Notes: generated from the sequence alone by a model not told the origin. A stretch of 36,100 nucleotides of DNA from Deltaproteobacteria bacterium (GCA_019310725.1 JAFDDT010000038.1:1-36100); one strand, 5' to 3'. Shown: positions 1 through 7,821, numbered from the stretch's first letter. Translations and numbers: made by a program.

Positions 1-150
1 ACAGGGTTCACGTACAGGGGACTTGACTTCGACGAGCCCTTCGGCTTGAGCTCAGGCCGAAAGGTCAGTCGAGTCGCACCCCATAAGTTCACGCCCATGC
101 CGGGCGTACACAAAATATCCAGCCGACCGCTAACGCGGCGGCTGATTTAG
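1..150 (+). CDS. 3' end of an unidentified ORF running into attC
   Basis: The frame starting at base 1 is open for 49 codons and stops at TAG 148-150, inside the attC site. The first ~38 residues look protein-like (GLDFDEPFGL is readable), while the last ~10 are encoded by the attC itself. Stops inside attC sites are normal in integron cassettes. I do not recognise the family. The reading could be chance, because the window cuts off the rest. A small TTCGGC/GCCGAA dyad lies inside it. Confidence 0.35.
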   Translation, partial: TGFTYRGLDFDEPFGLSSGRKVSRVAPHKFTPMPGVHKISSRPLTRRLI

Positions 151-158
151 GCGTTAGA
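103..158 (+). other. attC site 1
   Basis: The arms CAGCCGACCGC and GCGGCGGCTG pair with one extrahelical A, which is the hallmark of attC. The right box GTTAGAT (152-158) fits GTTRRRY and begins the next cassette. It is the exact reverse complement of ATCTAAC at 1004-1010, the end of that cassette. The left box (around GCGTACA) is degenerate. Confidence 0.75.
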
Positions 159-166
159 TACAGATC

Positions 167-1009
167 ATGAAAAAGTCAGATTGCCAAGCTATTGCCAAAA
201 GCACTCAAAAGCAATGTTCAAAGAAAGCGCTCCTCGGCACAAATTATTGCTGGATACACTATCCCAAAAAGGGTCCTATTTTGTTCCTGGTTATTGGTGC
301 TTTATTAAGCACAATTTTTCAAGTTTCATATGACGCTTTTACGGTATCAGACGAGGAGCAACAAATTATTGGTCTGTCTGAAAGTCTTAAACCTTTCGAG
401 GAATTAGCTACTAAATTTTACCCTGATATTGAGCAAAAAACTGCACTAACCAATTTGAAAAATGATTTTGAAAACCTAAGAAAGCAATTTCAGGCTGAAA
501 AAAATACGTTAAAAGAGTTTGAGGCAAAACTCAAAATTACATTCTCTGGTAAGTGGAAAAAATCTCCTGCCTCAATAGTACCAGTTTCTCTGGGAACCCC
601 ACCACCTCGTTATATCGAGTTCCTCAAAACTGATTTCGAGAAGGAAAAACCCATAAAGTTCATAGCCACGCAATTATATTCTCGAAAATCAGTTGCTTAT
701 AATCGCGTTGTATTTGAATCTAGACAAGCTGTTCCTGAAGGTAATTTTCCATTGGGCAAAAATATTGATGAGTTGTCAAAATACGACAAAATTAGGATCT
801 ATATGCCTCTTAATTTGAGAGCTCAAAATTTTGAAGGTGAAAGAATATTGATAGAACGCTTGGAAATAAGTTTTTTCATTAACAATAGAGAGCATAAAAA
901 GATTGATCTTCAAAAGATGATTCCATTCGAGGTGCCAGTGAAGAATAGATGGGCGATCTTTGATTACAAGACTGAAAGTAATTTATATACAGTAATCGTA
1001 AATATCTAA
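167..1009 (+). CDS. membrane-anchored cassette protein with N-terminal Cys/His motif
   Basis: This 280-aa protein of unknown function is the only gene of the first complete cassette. Residues ~6-31 carry a C-x10-C-x10-C-x2-H pattern (CQAIAKS...QC...YCWIH), like the small putative zinc knuckles found in other bacterial proteins. A hydrophobic segment follows at ~37-56, then a charged, Lys/Glu-rich and probably coiled-coil stretch at ~70-125, then a beta-rich C-terminal half. This predicts a cytoplasmic zinc knuckle, one membrane anchor and a large soluble domain. The ribosome site is weak. The TAA stop lies within the attC left box (ATCTAAC), a very compact cassette design. The gene is AT-rich compared with the next cassette, suggesting a separate origin. 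No function is proposed. Confidence 0.85.
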   Translation: MKKSDCQAIAKSTQKQCSKKALLGTNYCWIHYPKKGPILFLVIGALLSTIFQVSYDAFTVSDEEQQIIGLSESLKPFEELATKFYPDIEQKTALTNLKNDFENLRKQFQAEKNTLKEFEAKLKITFSGKWKKSPASIVPVSLGTPPPRYIEFLKTDFEKEKPIKFIATQLYSRKSVAYNRVVFESRQAVPEGNFPLGKNIDELSKYDKIRIYMPLNLRAQNFEGERILIERLEISFFINNREHKKIDLQKMIPFEVPVKNRWAIFDYKTESNLYTVIVNI

Positions 1010-1075
1010 CATTTTTCTTCACCTGACAGGTGTTACGCTACCGCTTCACAGCTGCAGGTGAGAAATGCGTTAGGC
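1004..1075 (+). other. attC site 2
   Basis: The left box is ATCTAAC (1004-1010) and the right box GTTAGGC (1069-1075). The internal arms (ATTTTTCTTCACCTG / CAGGTGAGAAAT) pair with bulges. The left box matches the start of its own cassette (GTTAGAT at 152). The right box matches GCCTAAC at 3061, so both neighbouring cassettes show covariation. Confidence 0.88.
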
Positions 1076-1112
1076 GTATGGAAAATACCTTGAAGACAGG
1101 AAGGACTTGCTG

Positions 1113-3047
1113 ATGGCTTGGGATGCCCATCTCACTGGCGTTCATTTTGAGATTGCAGGTGATCCTCGATCACCTCTACATGTTTTCGCTGGTCCGGGTA
1201 CTGGCAAGACATTCGCAATGATACGACGTCTTGCACGTCTTCTAGAACAAGGTACTGATCCACAGGGCATCCTCGCTGTCACATTTACTCGCACTGCCGC
1301 AAGGGATCTGGAAGAGCAAATCGATTCCTTGGGTATTGTCCAGCAGATCGAGGTCAGAGCTAGCACACTACATTCACTCTGCTTTTCGGTTCTTTCAAAG
1401 GAATCTGTATTCAATCTCACCCATAGGTCCCCACGTCCACTACTTTCACATGAACGGGCAGCACTAGTAAACGACTTAGCCGCGAATTTTGGCGGCAAGC
1501 GGCTCGTTAAAAGACTTCTTAAAGCATACGAGGCCGCCTGGGCACGACTCCAAACCGATATTCCTGGTGGGCCAACTGAACAAATCGACATGGACTTCCA
1601 CGGCGCAATACTGGCCTGGCTCACTTATCATCGCAGCATGCTCATTGGCGAACTCGTACCTCTAACGCTGGGTTTTCTTCAGCAGAATCCGGCTGTTCAC
1701 GTACTCCCAGCGTTTGAACACGTTCTCGTTGACGAGTATCAGGATCTTAATCGAGCGGATCAGGCACTGGTTGACCTATTGGCCGAAAATGGCTCATTGG
1801 TTGTTATTGGCGATGACAGTCAGTCCATTTACAGTTTCAGACACGCCAATCCTGAGGGAATCCGGACATTTCCTGATACTCATCCTAACACAATCCGCTA
1901 CACCATCGAGGAATGCAGACGTTGTCCGCCTAATGTTGTGGGAATGAGCAATGCCGTGATTGCACACGATCCCTTCCGCGCCCGCGCAGTTCCTTTAAGC
2001 CCGATGAGGGGACGCGCAGATGCTAGTGTATACCTTGTGCAACATTCCACTCTGACCGACGAAATCGAGGCATGCGCTGATTTCGTACTTAACTATCTAG
2101 GTAATCATGATGGTTTACCGGCCGGTCAGATTCTCGTCTTGACACCCCGACGTTTAATTGGGAATCAGATTCGTGACGCCCTGATACAGCGTGGATTAAA
2201 CTCTTTGAGCTACTTCTCTGAGGACCCACTTCAAGAGGATGCTGCCGCCGAGGGTTTCTGCCTATTCACGTTACTTGTTAATCCAGACGATCGTGCAGCA
2301 CTTCGTGCTTGGCTTGGTATGGGCAGTTCAAATGGACTAGTTGGAAGCTACCGCAGGCTTAGGGCTTACGCACAGGCAAATCACTTAGATCCGGCCAGCA
2401 CTCTGCGGGGCATCGTAGAAGGACACGAAGCCGTTCCACACTCCGATCGATTGGTTGCACGTTGGAATCTGCTTCAAGATCGACTTGAAACTCTCGATGG
2501 CCTTACCGGGCTCGGACTTGTGCGCGCACTCTGGCCTCCCGATGTTGGGGCCGTAGACGACATCCGACTCATCGCAGAGAATCTGGCACTTGACTTGCCT
2601 GATCCGGCAAGGCTGCTGAATGAGTTAACCCGAGAGATCACGCAACCTCACCTACCAGACTCCCAGAGTGACATTATTCGGGTCATGTCATTGCACAAGT
2701 CGAAGGGGCTCACTGCTTCCGTCGTCGTGCTTGCTGGTTGCGTGTCTGGAGCATTGCCACATATTGATTCAAAACTTCTGCTTGCTGAGCAGGACGCCGA
2801 GTGTGCAGAGCAAAGAAGACTGTTCTACGTCGCAATTACTAGGGCGACTGATACTCTGGTAATTAGTTCGGCCGCAAGCATGCCTCTCGCTGATGCGCTA
2901 AGTAGTAACGTTGACGTAGTAAGTGTGCATGGGCGTGGAGAAACAGCGGTCGCGATGACCGCAGCAAGTCCATTCATAGCAGATCTCGGACCCACTGCAC
3001 CGCCTACACTAACGACACAGCGCTGGAGGAGTATTGCTGACTTTTAG
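1113..3047 (+). CDS. UvrD/Rep-like superfamily 1A DNA helicase
   Basis: This 644-aa 3'-5' DNA helicase/ATPase of the UvrD/Rep/PcrA superfamily is the only gene in a 2-kb cassette. Visible motifs in order: Walker A AGPGTGKT (~26-33), motif Ia TFTRTAARDLEEQI, Walker B VDEYQDLN (~206-213), motif III GDDSQSIYSFR (~233), motif V MSLHKSKGL (~524) and motif VI RRLFYVAITRA (~567). All catalytic motifs look intact. It is shorter than UvrD (~720 aa) and has no extra nuclease domain that I can see. The ORF track starts at TTG 1107, but AGGAAGGA (1098-1105) is well spaced for ATG 1113. Helicases of this type work in repair and also in defence systems such as Gabija GajB; no partner nuclease sits next to it here, so a defence role is only a possibility. 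Confidence 0.93.
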   Translation: MAWDAHLTGVHFEIAGDPRSPLHVFAGPGTGKTFAMIRRLARLLEQGTDPQGILAVTFTRTAARDLEEQIDSLGIVQQIEVRASTLHSLCFSVLSKESVFNLTHRSPRPLLSHERAALVNDLAANFGGKRLVKRLLKAYEAAWARLQTDIPGGPTEQIDMDFHGAILAWLTYHRSMLIGELVPLTLGFLQQNPAVHVLPAFEHVLVDEYQDLNRADQALVDLLAENGSLVVIGDDSQSIYSFRHANPEGIRTFPDTHPNTIRYTIEECRRCPPNVVGMSNAVIAHDPFRARAVPLSPMRGRADASVYLVQHSTLTDEIEACADFVLNYLGNHDGLPAGQILVLTPRRLIGNQIRDALIQRGLNSLSYFSEDPLQEDAAAEGFCLFTLLVNPDDRAALRAWLGMGSSNGLVGSYRRLRAYAQANHLDPASTLRGIVEGHEAVPHSDRLVARWNLLQDRLETLDGLTGLGLVRALWPPDVGAVDDIRLIAENLALDLPDPARLLNELTREITQPHLPDSQSDIIRVMSLHKSKGLTASVVVLAGCVSGALPHIDSKLLLAEQDAECAEQRRLFYVAITRATDTLVISSAASMPLADALSSNVDVVSVHGRGETAVAMTAASPFIADLGPTAPPTLTTQRWRSIADF

Positions 3048-3060
3048 ATCACGAGACAAC

Positions 3061-3117
3061 GCCTAACAGGCCGATAACCTGTTGGCCGCCTACTGCGGCC
3101 ACAGGTTATCGGCAACG
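3061..3117 (+). other. attC site 3
   Basis: The left box GCCTAAC (3061-3067) complements GTTAGGC at 1069. There are long arms: CCGATAACCTGT-T-GGCCGC against GCGGCC-ACAGGTTATCGG, with one extrahelical T. The expected right box is degenerate (CAACGGC instead of GTTRRRY). This may explain why no proper cassette follows until 7106. Confidence 0.82.
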
Positions 3118-3151
3118 GCTGGATGAAATTAATATTATCACATCATTTGTC

Positions 3152-3572
3152 GAAATTGCCAAGACTGGCAAATCCGGCAAATAGCGATTTATCAAGAGGG
3201 TTTTCGGATGTCCACAGGAGAGGATTTCAAGGAGGTTACGGGAAAATAGAGACATTATTTGAGATCATTTGGGGGAAATGCCACAATTAGCAAAATCCCC
3301 AAATAGCTATTTGTAAAGGCATTAAATTTTTCAACTGCAAGCATTTAGCAAAAATGGCACTCCTGCCAAATTTGCTAAATGGCAATTTATTGGGAAGCAT
3401 TATCGATACCAAGCGCTTAAGGTCATAGGTATGTGGCGGAAATGCCAACATTGGCAAATCCGCTAAATAGCGATTTATTTTGAGAATCTACAGTTTTCCG
3501 GGTTGCAGTAAAACCTCCTGACAGTTCGCTATTTAGCCAAAATGCTAATGCTGGCATTTTGGCTAAATACTG
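3152..3572. repeat. five related palindromic repeats
   Basis: Five related units occur at about 3152-3192, 3275-3314, 3341-3390, 3439-3479 and 3521-3572. Units 1 and 4 share a GAAAT-GCCA-n-TGGCAAATCC core ending in TAGCGATTTAT. Each unit contains two dyads, TGCCA/TGGCA and CGCTA-AA-TAGCG or a variant. Unit 5 is in inverted form and makes a hairpin with 15-bp arms (ATTTAGCCAAAATGC). No convincing ORF exists in 3118-3741. The array may be a REP-like cluster or a set of binding sites upstream of the decarboxylase-like gene. Confidence 0.7.
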
Positions 3573-3810
3573 TAATAAGGGCCGTTGATTCAAAAACAAC
3601 TTGAGGGCACCATTGCATTCAGTTGACCGCCGATCAGCGCGCTTTCAATATTTTTTCTGTTTCCTTTTGTGAGGTTATCTGTAATCAACAGTCATCAGGC
3701 GGCGGCAACTGATCCAGATCGAGCAACAAAGGGAGACAGTGATGCCTCACTGCATCTTTACACAGGCATTCCCACAAACCTTGAACACAGGAGAAAACAA
3801 CACAAAAGGA

Positions 3811-3825
3811 GACTACGATGTAGTC
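3811..3825. promoter_or_regulatory. palindrome upstream of the AhpD-like gene
   Basis: GACTAC-GAT-GTAGTC is a perfect 6-bp dyad about 50 bp before ATG 3873 and may be an operator. It lies inside a 45-codon ORF (3742-3879, with GGGAGA before its ATG) that overlaps the start of the next gene by 7 nt. That ORF could be a leader peptide, but nothing else supports it. Confidence 0.3.
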
Positions 3826-3872
3826 TATAGAACGAACCTAATTAAACCAAAAAGAAAGAGGAGGAGGTTACA

Positions 3873-4229
3873 ATGTTAGAGGATCCAAAAATATTTCTGG
3901 AAAGTTTGCAAAGCGCGGTTGAAGGGTTTTCCAAGGTCGACAGAGAGACCCTGAAAGCATTTGGAAACCTCAATGAAACTGCTCTCAAACCAGGAACTCT
4001 GGACCGGAAGACTAAGACGCTAATGTGTATTGCTATCGCAATAGCCACTCGCTGCGAATACTGTATTTCTGCCCGTACTGCGCAAGCTATTCAAGCTGGC
4101 GCCACGCGTGAAGAGCTTATAGAAACTGCATCGGTTGGTCTTCTGATGGGAGGTAGCCTGGCAATGGGCCCCATTGTGACACTATTCGTAGACACGATCA
4201 ATATGCTTGCTCAAGAGTCCGGTAAGTAG
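3873..4229 (+). CDS. carboxymuconolactone decarboxylase / AhpD-like protein
   Basis: This 118-aa single-domain protein of the AhpD/carboxymuconolactone decarboxylase family is all-helical and usually forms hexamers or trimers. The signature region is RCEYCISARTAQAIQAGAT (~60-78), with a CxxC pair suited to thiol peroxidase or disulfide chemistry, followed by the usual GATREELIE helix. The His that normally follows the CxxC motif in AhpD is replaced by Arg (CISARTA), so peroxidase activity like AhpD's is uncertain. The start is secure: AGGAGGAGG lies 7-9 nt before the ATG. It is not bounded by attC sites. It sits with the Fic gene in the non-cassette interruption and is followed directly by a MITE-like element. 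Confidence 0.88.
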   Translation: MLEDPKIFLESLQSAVEGFSKVDRETLKAFGNLNETALKPGTLDRKTKTLMCIAIAIATRCEYCISARTAQAIQAGATREELIETASVGLLMGGSLAMGPIVTLFVDTINMLAQESGK

Positions 4230-4259
4230 TAAAGGGCAAAAGAGGTTCTTGTAGATTGT

Positions 4260-4477
4260 GAAAGGGGGACGGGGCTAAATAACTAATCAAAAAGCTGGAA
4301 AAGGATAAAACGGAAACACGGGGCCTATGTTGTTATCGGGCCGTAAGAGAGCGCCACGGCTTGGAATGAGTCAACCGGGGGAAGTGTACGCAGTAAGAAG
4401 GGGCGAGCGCATAGCAAACGAAAAAGGTATGAAATTTACACACTGATTTATTTATCTGCTTAGCCCCGTCCCCTTTT
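4260..4477. repeat. MITE-like element, copy 1
   Basis: This ~218-bp non-coding element is bounded by terminal inverted repeats AAGGGGGACGGGGCTAA and TTAGCCCCGTCCCCTTTT. Related copies lie at 6620-6821 and, truncated, at 25496-25652. The interior is shared (GAGAGCGCCACGGCTTGG, GGAATGAGTCAACCGGGG). Copy 1 has a short extra stretch near its left end. It has no ORF, so it is probably moved by an enzyme encoded elsewhere, or is a derivative of a REP-type element. Confidence 0.8.
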
Positions 4478-4555
4478 ATCCTCTTGGCAGCTGCTTAGGA
4501 GGTTAAACAGCCGGGCAGCTCCTCAAGGGCTGTCTTTTGAGTAATGTGGTCAAAT

Positions 4556-4717
4556 CTACTCTTGACTCTTGCTCAATCCATTGTTGAGGTCCTTAACCGT
4601 ATCCTTCAGCCTTGGATCCTGACTGATCAGCCCTTTCATCCTATCAATCGGATGCGTAGTCGGCTCAAGGGGGTAAAAACTCAAGTAACAATGGGTAAGA
4701 AACAGTAAGATTATCAA
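4556..4717 (-). CDS. small ORF, possible gene remnant
   Basis: This minus-strand frame of 53 codons could start at TTG 4717 and end at TAG 4556. It is below the ORF-track cutoff. The first ~17 residues are hydrophobic (LIILLFLTHCYLSFY), followed by a charged tail with HPIDRMKGLISQDPRLKDTV. The composition looks like real protein, for example the C-terminal part or a small membrane-anchored peptide. I do not recognise it. It has no clear ribosome site, so it may be a fossil. Confidence 0.35.
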   Translation of the reverse strand: MIILLFLTHCYLSFYPLEPTTHPIDRMKGLISQDPRLKDTVKDLNNGLSKSQE

Positions 4718-4870
4718 GTAATTTCAAATAAATAAATGCCATTCCTCGATCCGTTGATTTTCACCAAATTTACCCATTTTTCCCCATGTTTTTTGGATTC
4801 ATGGCAAAATTATGGCAAAACCTTTTGGGTGATAAGGAAGTATCATAAGTGTCGGCTCGCGCCTACACAC

Positions 4871-5010
4871 CTATCGTTTCATTTTTGATGAAACGATAGT
4901 GACGAAATGGCTAGTAAAACCATTATATCAAATGGTTAAACGTTTCATACCTGGCACCTTTAGTTGCAAACGGCCTGTGGAGGCTATCATTTCAAAAACC
5001 ATGAAACGAT
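4871..5010. promoter_or_regulatory. operator array ATCGTTTCA upstream of fic-like gene
   Basis: A perfect 12-bp dyad CTATCGTTTCAT-n5-ATGAAACGATAG lies at 4871-4899. Further copies are a half-site CGTTTCAT at 4941-4948, an imperfect dyad ATCATTTCA...ATGAAACGAT at 4986-5010, and ATCGTTTCA at 5073-5081, just before the start codon. These flank and overlap the promoter. The downstream protein has a winged-helix N-terminus, so autoregulation through these sites is a reasonable inference. Confidence 0.65.
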
Positions 5011-5013
5011 ATC

Positions 5014-5042
5014 TTGACAAGCTGGAAATACCTTTATATTAT
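5014..5042 (+). promoter_or_regulatory. sigma-70-type promoter for the fic-like gene
   Basis: The -35 box TTGACA (5014-5019), 17-bp spacer and -10 box TATTAT (5037-5042) are near consensus. The promoter touches the imperfect operator dyad on its upstream side. A further ATCGTTTCA site lies between the -10 box and the start codon. Confidence 0.65.
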
Positions 5043-5081
5043 AAGAACATATTCATTTCACAGCTTTGAAAAATCGTTTCA

Positions 5082-6368
5082 ATGATGCTTTCTAACCAGG
5101 CTATCCTTGACTACATTGCGGCCCATCCCGGCGCTCGCCGGGAGGATATCCGCCGCCAGGTCGTCCCCGAGGTGAGTGAAACGACCGTTTGGCGCACTCT
5201 GAAGCGGCTCGTGGACGAAGGCGAACTAGAGGTTTCAGGCAAAGGCCCGGCCACGGGCTACAGCCTCGCGGGCGCTGCCGTGGTCCGCGCCCATTTGCAG
5301 ACGCCTTACAACCGCCGCAGGCCGGCGAGCTATAAAAAGGAATTCCTGGACCGCTATATTCCGAACAAGACATTCTACCTCGCCGAGGCTGATCGGCAGC
5401 GCCTGCGTGAAGCCGGTACGCCTACAGCCTCGCCGCTACCGGCGGGAACCTACGCGCGCCGCATTCTTGAACGACTCCTAATTGATCTCTCTTGGGCGTC
5501 ATCTCGCATGGAAGGGAACACGTACAACCTTCTCGAAACCGAGCGCCTGATCCGATTCGGGCAGGAGGCCTCGGGAAAGGATCGCAAGGAAGCGGTGATG
5601 ATCCTTAACCACAAGGAAGCAATTCAGTACGTCGTGGAATATCTTGCTGCCATCACGATCAGCCGGGCGGACCTGTTCAACATCCACGCTTTGCTCGCAG
5701 ACGGCCTTCTGGCCGATCCCGCCATGGCTGGGCGGCTGCGGCGCATGCCCGTAGGTATTACCCATTCAAGCTTCAGACCCCTTGGCGACCAGTTCGCGAT
5801 CGAAGAAGAATTCGATATACTGATCGAAAAGGCGGCGGTCATTAATGATCCGTTTGAACGGTCTTTCTTTCTTCTCGTTCATATCCCTTATTTGCAGGCT
5901 TTCGACGACATCAACAAAAGAACCTCGCGGGTCGCCTCCAACATTCCTTTGCTGAAGGCCGATCTCGCGCCGATGTCGTTTCTTACCATGGACGACAGCG
6001 CCTATATTGACGGCCTTATTGGAATCTATGAGCTGAACAATGTTTCCCTGCTGCGCGAGGTGTATATCGAGGCATACATGACTTCGGCTGAGAACTACAG
6101 GACGTTGCGTGCGGAGGTCGAAACCCCGGAAAAGGCCGCGCTGGTTTATCGCGATTTCGTTCGTGAGGCCGTGCGCCGCAGCGTGATCGACTGGAAGGCA
6201 TTCCGGCCCGAGCTCATCATGGCCATGGCCGCCGAGGCTGATATCCCCGAAGCGGACCGCGAGGAGGTAGTCAACTATATAGGAAACGAGTTTCGTGGCC
6301 TGCATGAGGGCAATGTCATTCGCTACCGGCTGCACCCGAAGGACCTTGCGGGCATCAGCCGGGATTAG
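5082..6368 (+). CDS. Fic/DOC family protein with N-terminal winged helix
   Basis: This 428-aa protein has a winged helix at ~1-65 (ETTVWRTLKRLVDEGELEVSG), a linker, then a Fic domain. The autoinhibitory helix is visible as SSRMEGN (~140-146; class pattern S/T-xxx-E-G/N). The active-site loop reads PYLQAFDDINKRTSR (~268-282). Compared with the canonical HPFxxGNGRxxR, the catalytic His is Gln and the anion-binding GNG is INK. This variant loop belongs to a recognised Fic subgroup, so it is probably not random decay, but classical AMP transfer is doubtful. The gene is clearly more GC-rich than its surroundings, suggesting separate acquisition. ATG 5082 lacks a clear ribosome site but is preceded by a good promoter and operator array. 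Confidence 0.9.
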   Translation: MMLSNQAILDYIAAHPGARREDIRRQVVPEVSETTVWRTLKRLVDEGELEVSGKGPATGYSLAGAAVVRAHLQTPYNRRRPASYKKEFLDRYIPNKTFYLAEADRQRLREAGTPTASPLPAGTYARRILERLLIDLSWASSRMEGNTYNLLETERLIRFGQEASGKDRKEAVMILNHKEAIQYVVEYLAAITISRADLFNIHALLADGLLADPAMAGRLRRMPVGITHSSFRPLGDQFAIEEEFDILIEKAAVINDPFERSFFLLVHIPYLQAFDDINKRTSRVASNIPLLKADLAPMSFLTMDDSAYIDGLIGIYELNNVSLLREVYIEAYMTSAENYRTLRAEVETPEKAALVYRDFVREAVRRSVIDWKAFRPELIMAMAAEADIPEADREEVVNYIGNEFRGLHEGNVIRYRLHPKDLAGISRD

Positions 6369-6619
6369 CCGAAAGAAGTGGATGACATGCCCATGAAGAT
6401 GGAGCCGGCAAAACATCAAAAGACGGTTGATAAATCGCGGTAACTGGGATCAGCTTAGAGATACTTTTTGGCCTAAGGGAACAATCTCTTTATTATGGTT
6501 TGACGGACCGTTCGAACAATTTGAAAAACAAGGAAGCGGGACATCGTGCAGAAATTGCTTTACGGCGTGTGATTTTAGTTAAAGACTCCATTTGTTGCAA
6601 ATGCATGAAAGGGTGCATG

Positions 6620-6821
6620 AAAGGGGGACGGGGCTAAATAATTAATCAAAAAGCGGAAACACGCGGTTTATCTTGTTATTGGGCCGTAAGAGAGCGCCAG
6701 GGCTTGGAATGAGTCAACTGGGGGGGAGTGTACGCAGTAAGAAAAGGACAGCGCATAGCAACCGAAAAAGGTATGAAATTTACAGACTGATTTATTTATC
6801 TGCTTAGCCCCGTCCCCTTTT
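6620..6821. repeat. MITE-like element, copy 2
   Basis: This ~202-bp element has the same AAGGGGGACGGGGCTAA / TTAGCCCCGTCCCCTTTT ends as copy 1 and a colinear interior with scattered differences. The stretch before it (6369-6619) has no gene I can support. Confidence 0.8.
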
Positions 6822-6826
6822 CATCC

Positions 6827-6883
6827 TGGAAAATAATACATGATATAAAGACAATATAAATAAAATTTTCAATATATCTTAAC
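6827..6883. repeat. AT-rich dispersed repeat, copy A
   Basis: The segment beginning GGAAAATAATACATGAT and containing CAATATAAATAAAATTTTC recurs at 20769-20826 with a few changes. It is very AT-rich and non-coding. It may be a promoter region or an element end carried between cassettes. Confidence 0.6.
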
Positions 6884-6918
6884 CGATAGGGCGGACCGCT
6901 CGCTGCTGCTCGCCCGGC
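6884..6918. repeat. 35-nt dispersed repeat, copy A
   Basis: This 35-nt block starts CGATAGGGCGGACCGCTCGC and ends GCTCGCCCGGC. It occurs identically at 13935-13969, directly after the group II intron. The copy here lies at the left edge of a composite attC. Confidence 0.7.
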
Positions 6919-7112
6919 CTAAGGCCGTCCGCCCGATCGGGCTGCGAGATGTGCCGATTGAGTTTCATAGGCTCCGCTCACGCTCCGCCTATCAAACTCA
7001 ATCGAGCCGACCCCCTTCGGGCTTTGCCCCGCTCGGTCAGTTGGCACGGAAAATTGCATAAATGCAATTTCCGCCCCCAACCGACGGCGGCTCATCTCGC
7101 AGCCCGTTAGGC
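6918..7112 (+). other. composite attC-like site with nested stem-loops
   Basis: The outer arms CGGGCTGCGAGATGTGCCG (6938-6956) and CGGCTCATCTCGCAGCCCG (7088-7106) pair with one mismatch, and GTTAGGC (7106-7112) is a perfect right box. The left box is GCCTAAG (6918-6924). Inside are a 17-bp near-perfect dyad (6956-6972 with 6987-7003) and a hairpin GGAAAATTGCAT/ATGCAATTTCC (7047-7073). At ~195 bp it is longer than usual attC sites and may be an attC that took up another structured element. Confidence 0.7.
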
Positions 7113-7122
7113 TGGTTGGAAT

Positions 7123-7821
7123 ATGGAATACACGATTCTAAAGGCGTCCGATGATTTCGCGACTCTTTCCAACAGCGTGGGAAGATACAAGGAAAAGCTA
7201 TGCAAAAAGCTGCGCCTTGTTTTCAGATCACAGGACTTTAGACTTGTCTTCCTGGATACGATTCAACAGTACCTTTTATCATTGACTTCGTATATTAGGG
7301 CATTTGTCGGACTGCAGCAGAAGGTTTCGCCAGACGAGTTCCTGAAGATTCTCAACATTGGAATATTAACCGTGCAGGAATACGAGGAATCCGGGATCAT
7401 CTACAAATTCCCCATTGAGTCGCTCGTGACCATGGTACACTTCCAGATCGACTCGTTCTTCGGAGAAATATGCAGGCAGAAGGAAAGTCCACGCACGGGA
7501 TTCTACAACAGGATGAAAGAGGTCCTGGATGGTACCGACATAGGAAGTAAGGAAAAGGACGACTACCAGAACACGTTACAGTGCTTGGCATTCTTTCGAA
7601 ACTCCTTTCACAACAGGGGTCTTCATTCTATTCAGAAAGTGAAATGGAATGATGGAGCTGAGCCACCGGCGGGTGATGTGGACAGAGTTTTCTCCAAACA
7701 GGAATGCAAGATTGAGTTCAGACACAACGAAGTAATAACGTACAATTGGAGAAGCACCTTTTTACTCATTGAAGAATCGATAGAGGTCGTCAAGTCCCTC
7801 ATTACGGCTATCGTCGGATAG
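7123..7821 (+). CDS. HEPN-like cassette protein
   Basis: This 232-aa protein looks mostly alpha-helical, without signal peptide or membrane segments. Residues ~157-166 read FFRNSFHNRG, which resembles the RN-x-H motif of HEPN RNases. The spacing is Rx3H rather than the usual Rx4-6H, so the assignment is tentative. It begins 10 bp after an attC right box and is followed by another attC at 7886, so it is a single-gene cassette. HEPN proteins often act as toxins or in phage defence with an MNT or other partner. No partner is present here. Confidence 0.8.
   Translation: MEYTILKASDDFATLSNSVGRYKEKLCKKLRLVFRSQDFRLVFLDTIQQYLLSLTSYIRAFVGLQQKVSPDEFLKILNIGILTVQEYEESGIIYKFPIESLVTMVHFQIDSFFGEICRQKESPRTGFYNRMKEVLDGTDIGSKEKDDYQNTLQCLAFFRNSFHNRGLHSIQKVKWNDGAEPPAGDVDRVFSKQECKIEFRHNEVITYNWRSTFLLIEESIEVVKSLITAIVG

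Noticed and set aside
1142-1624. 160-aa minus-strand ORF opposite the helicase
   Set aside because: It lies fully within a gene with all SF1 motifs, and its sequence is low-complexity Ser/Arg-rich, typical of an antisense shadow.
3152-3572. CRISPR array
   Set aside because: The repeats are irregular in spacing, diverged, partly inverted and contain internal dyads; spacers are not uniform and no cas genes are present.
3152-3572. Plasmid iteron origin
   Set aside because: No replication initiator gene, DnaA boxes or partition genes nearby; the units are palindromic rather than direct iterons.
5766-6419. 217-aa minus-strand ORF opposite the Fic-like gene
   Set aside because: The plus strand encodes a clear wHTH-Fic protein with promoter; the antisense frame is a by-product of high GC third positions.
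6400-6619. Two overlapping open frames of ~50-65 codons before MITE copy 2
   Set aside because: Neither has a start codon with ribosome site or a recognisable pattern, and both are open at once, so coding is not supported.
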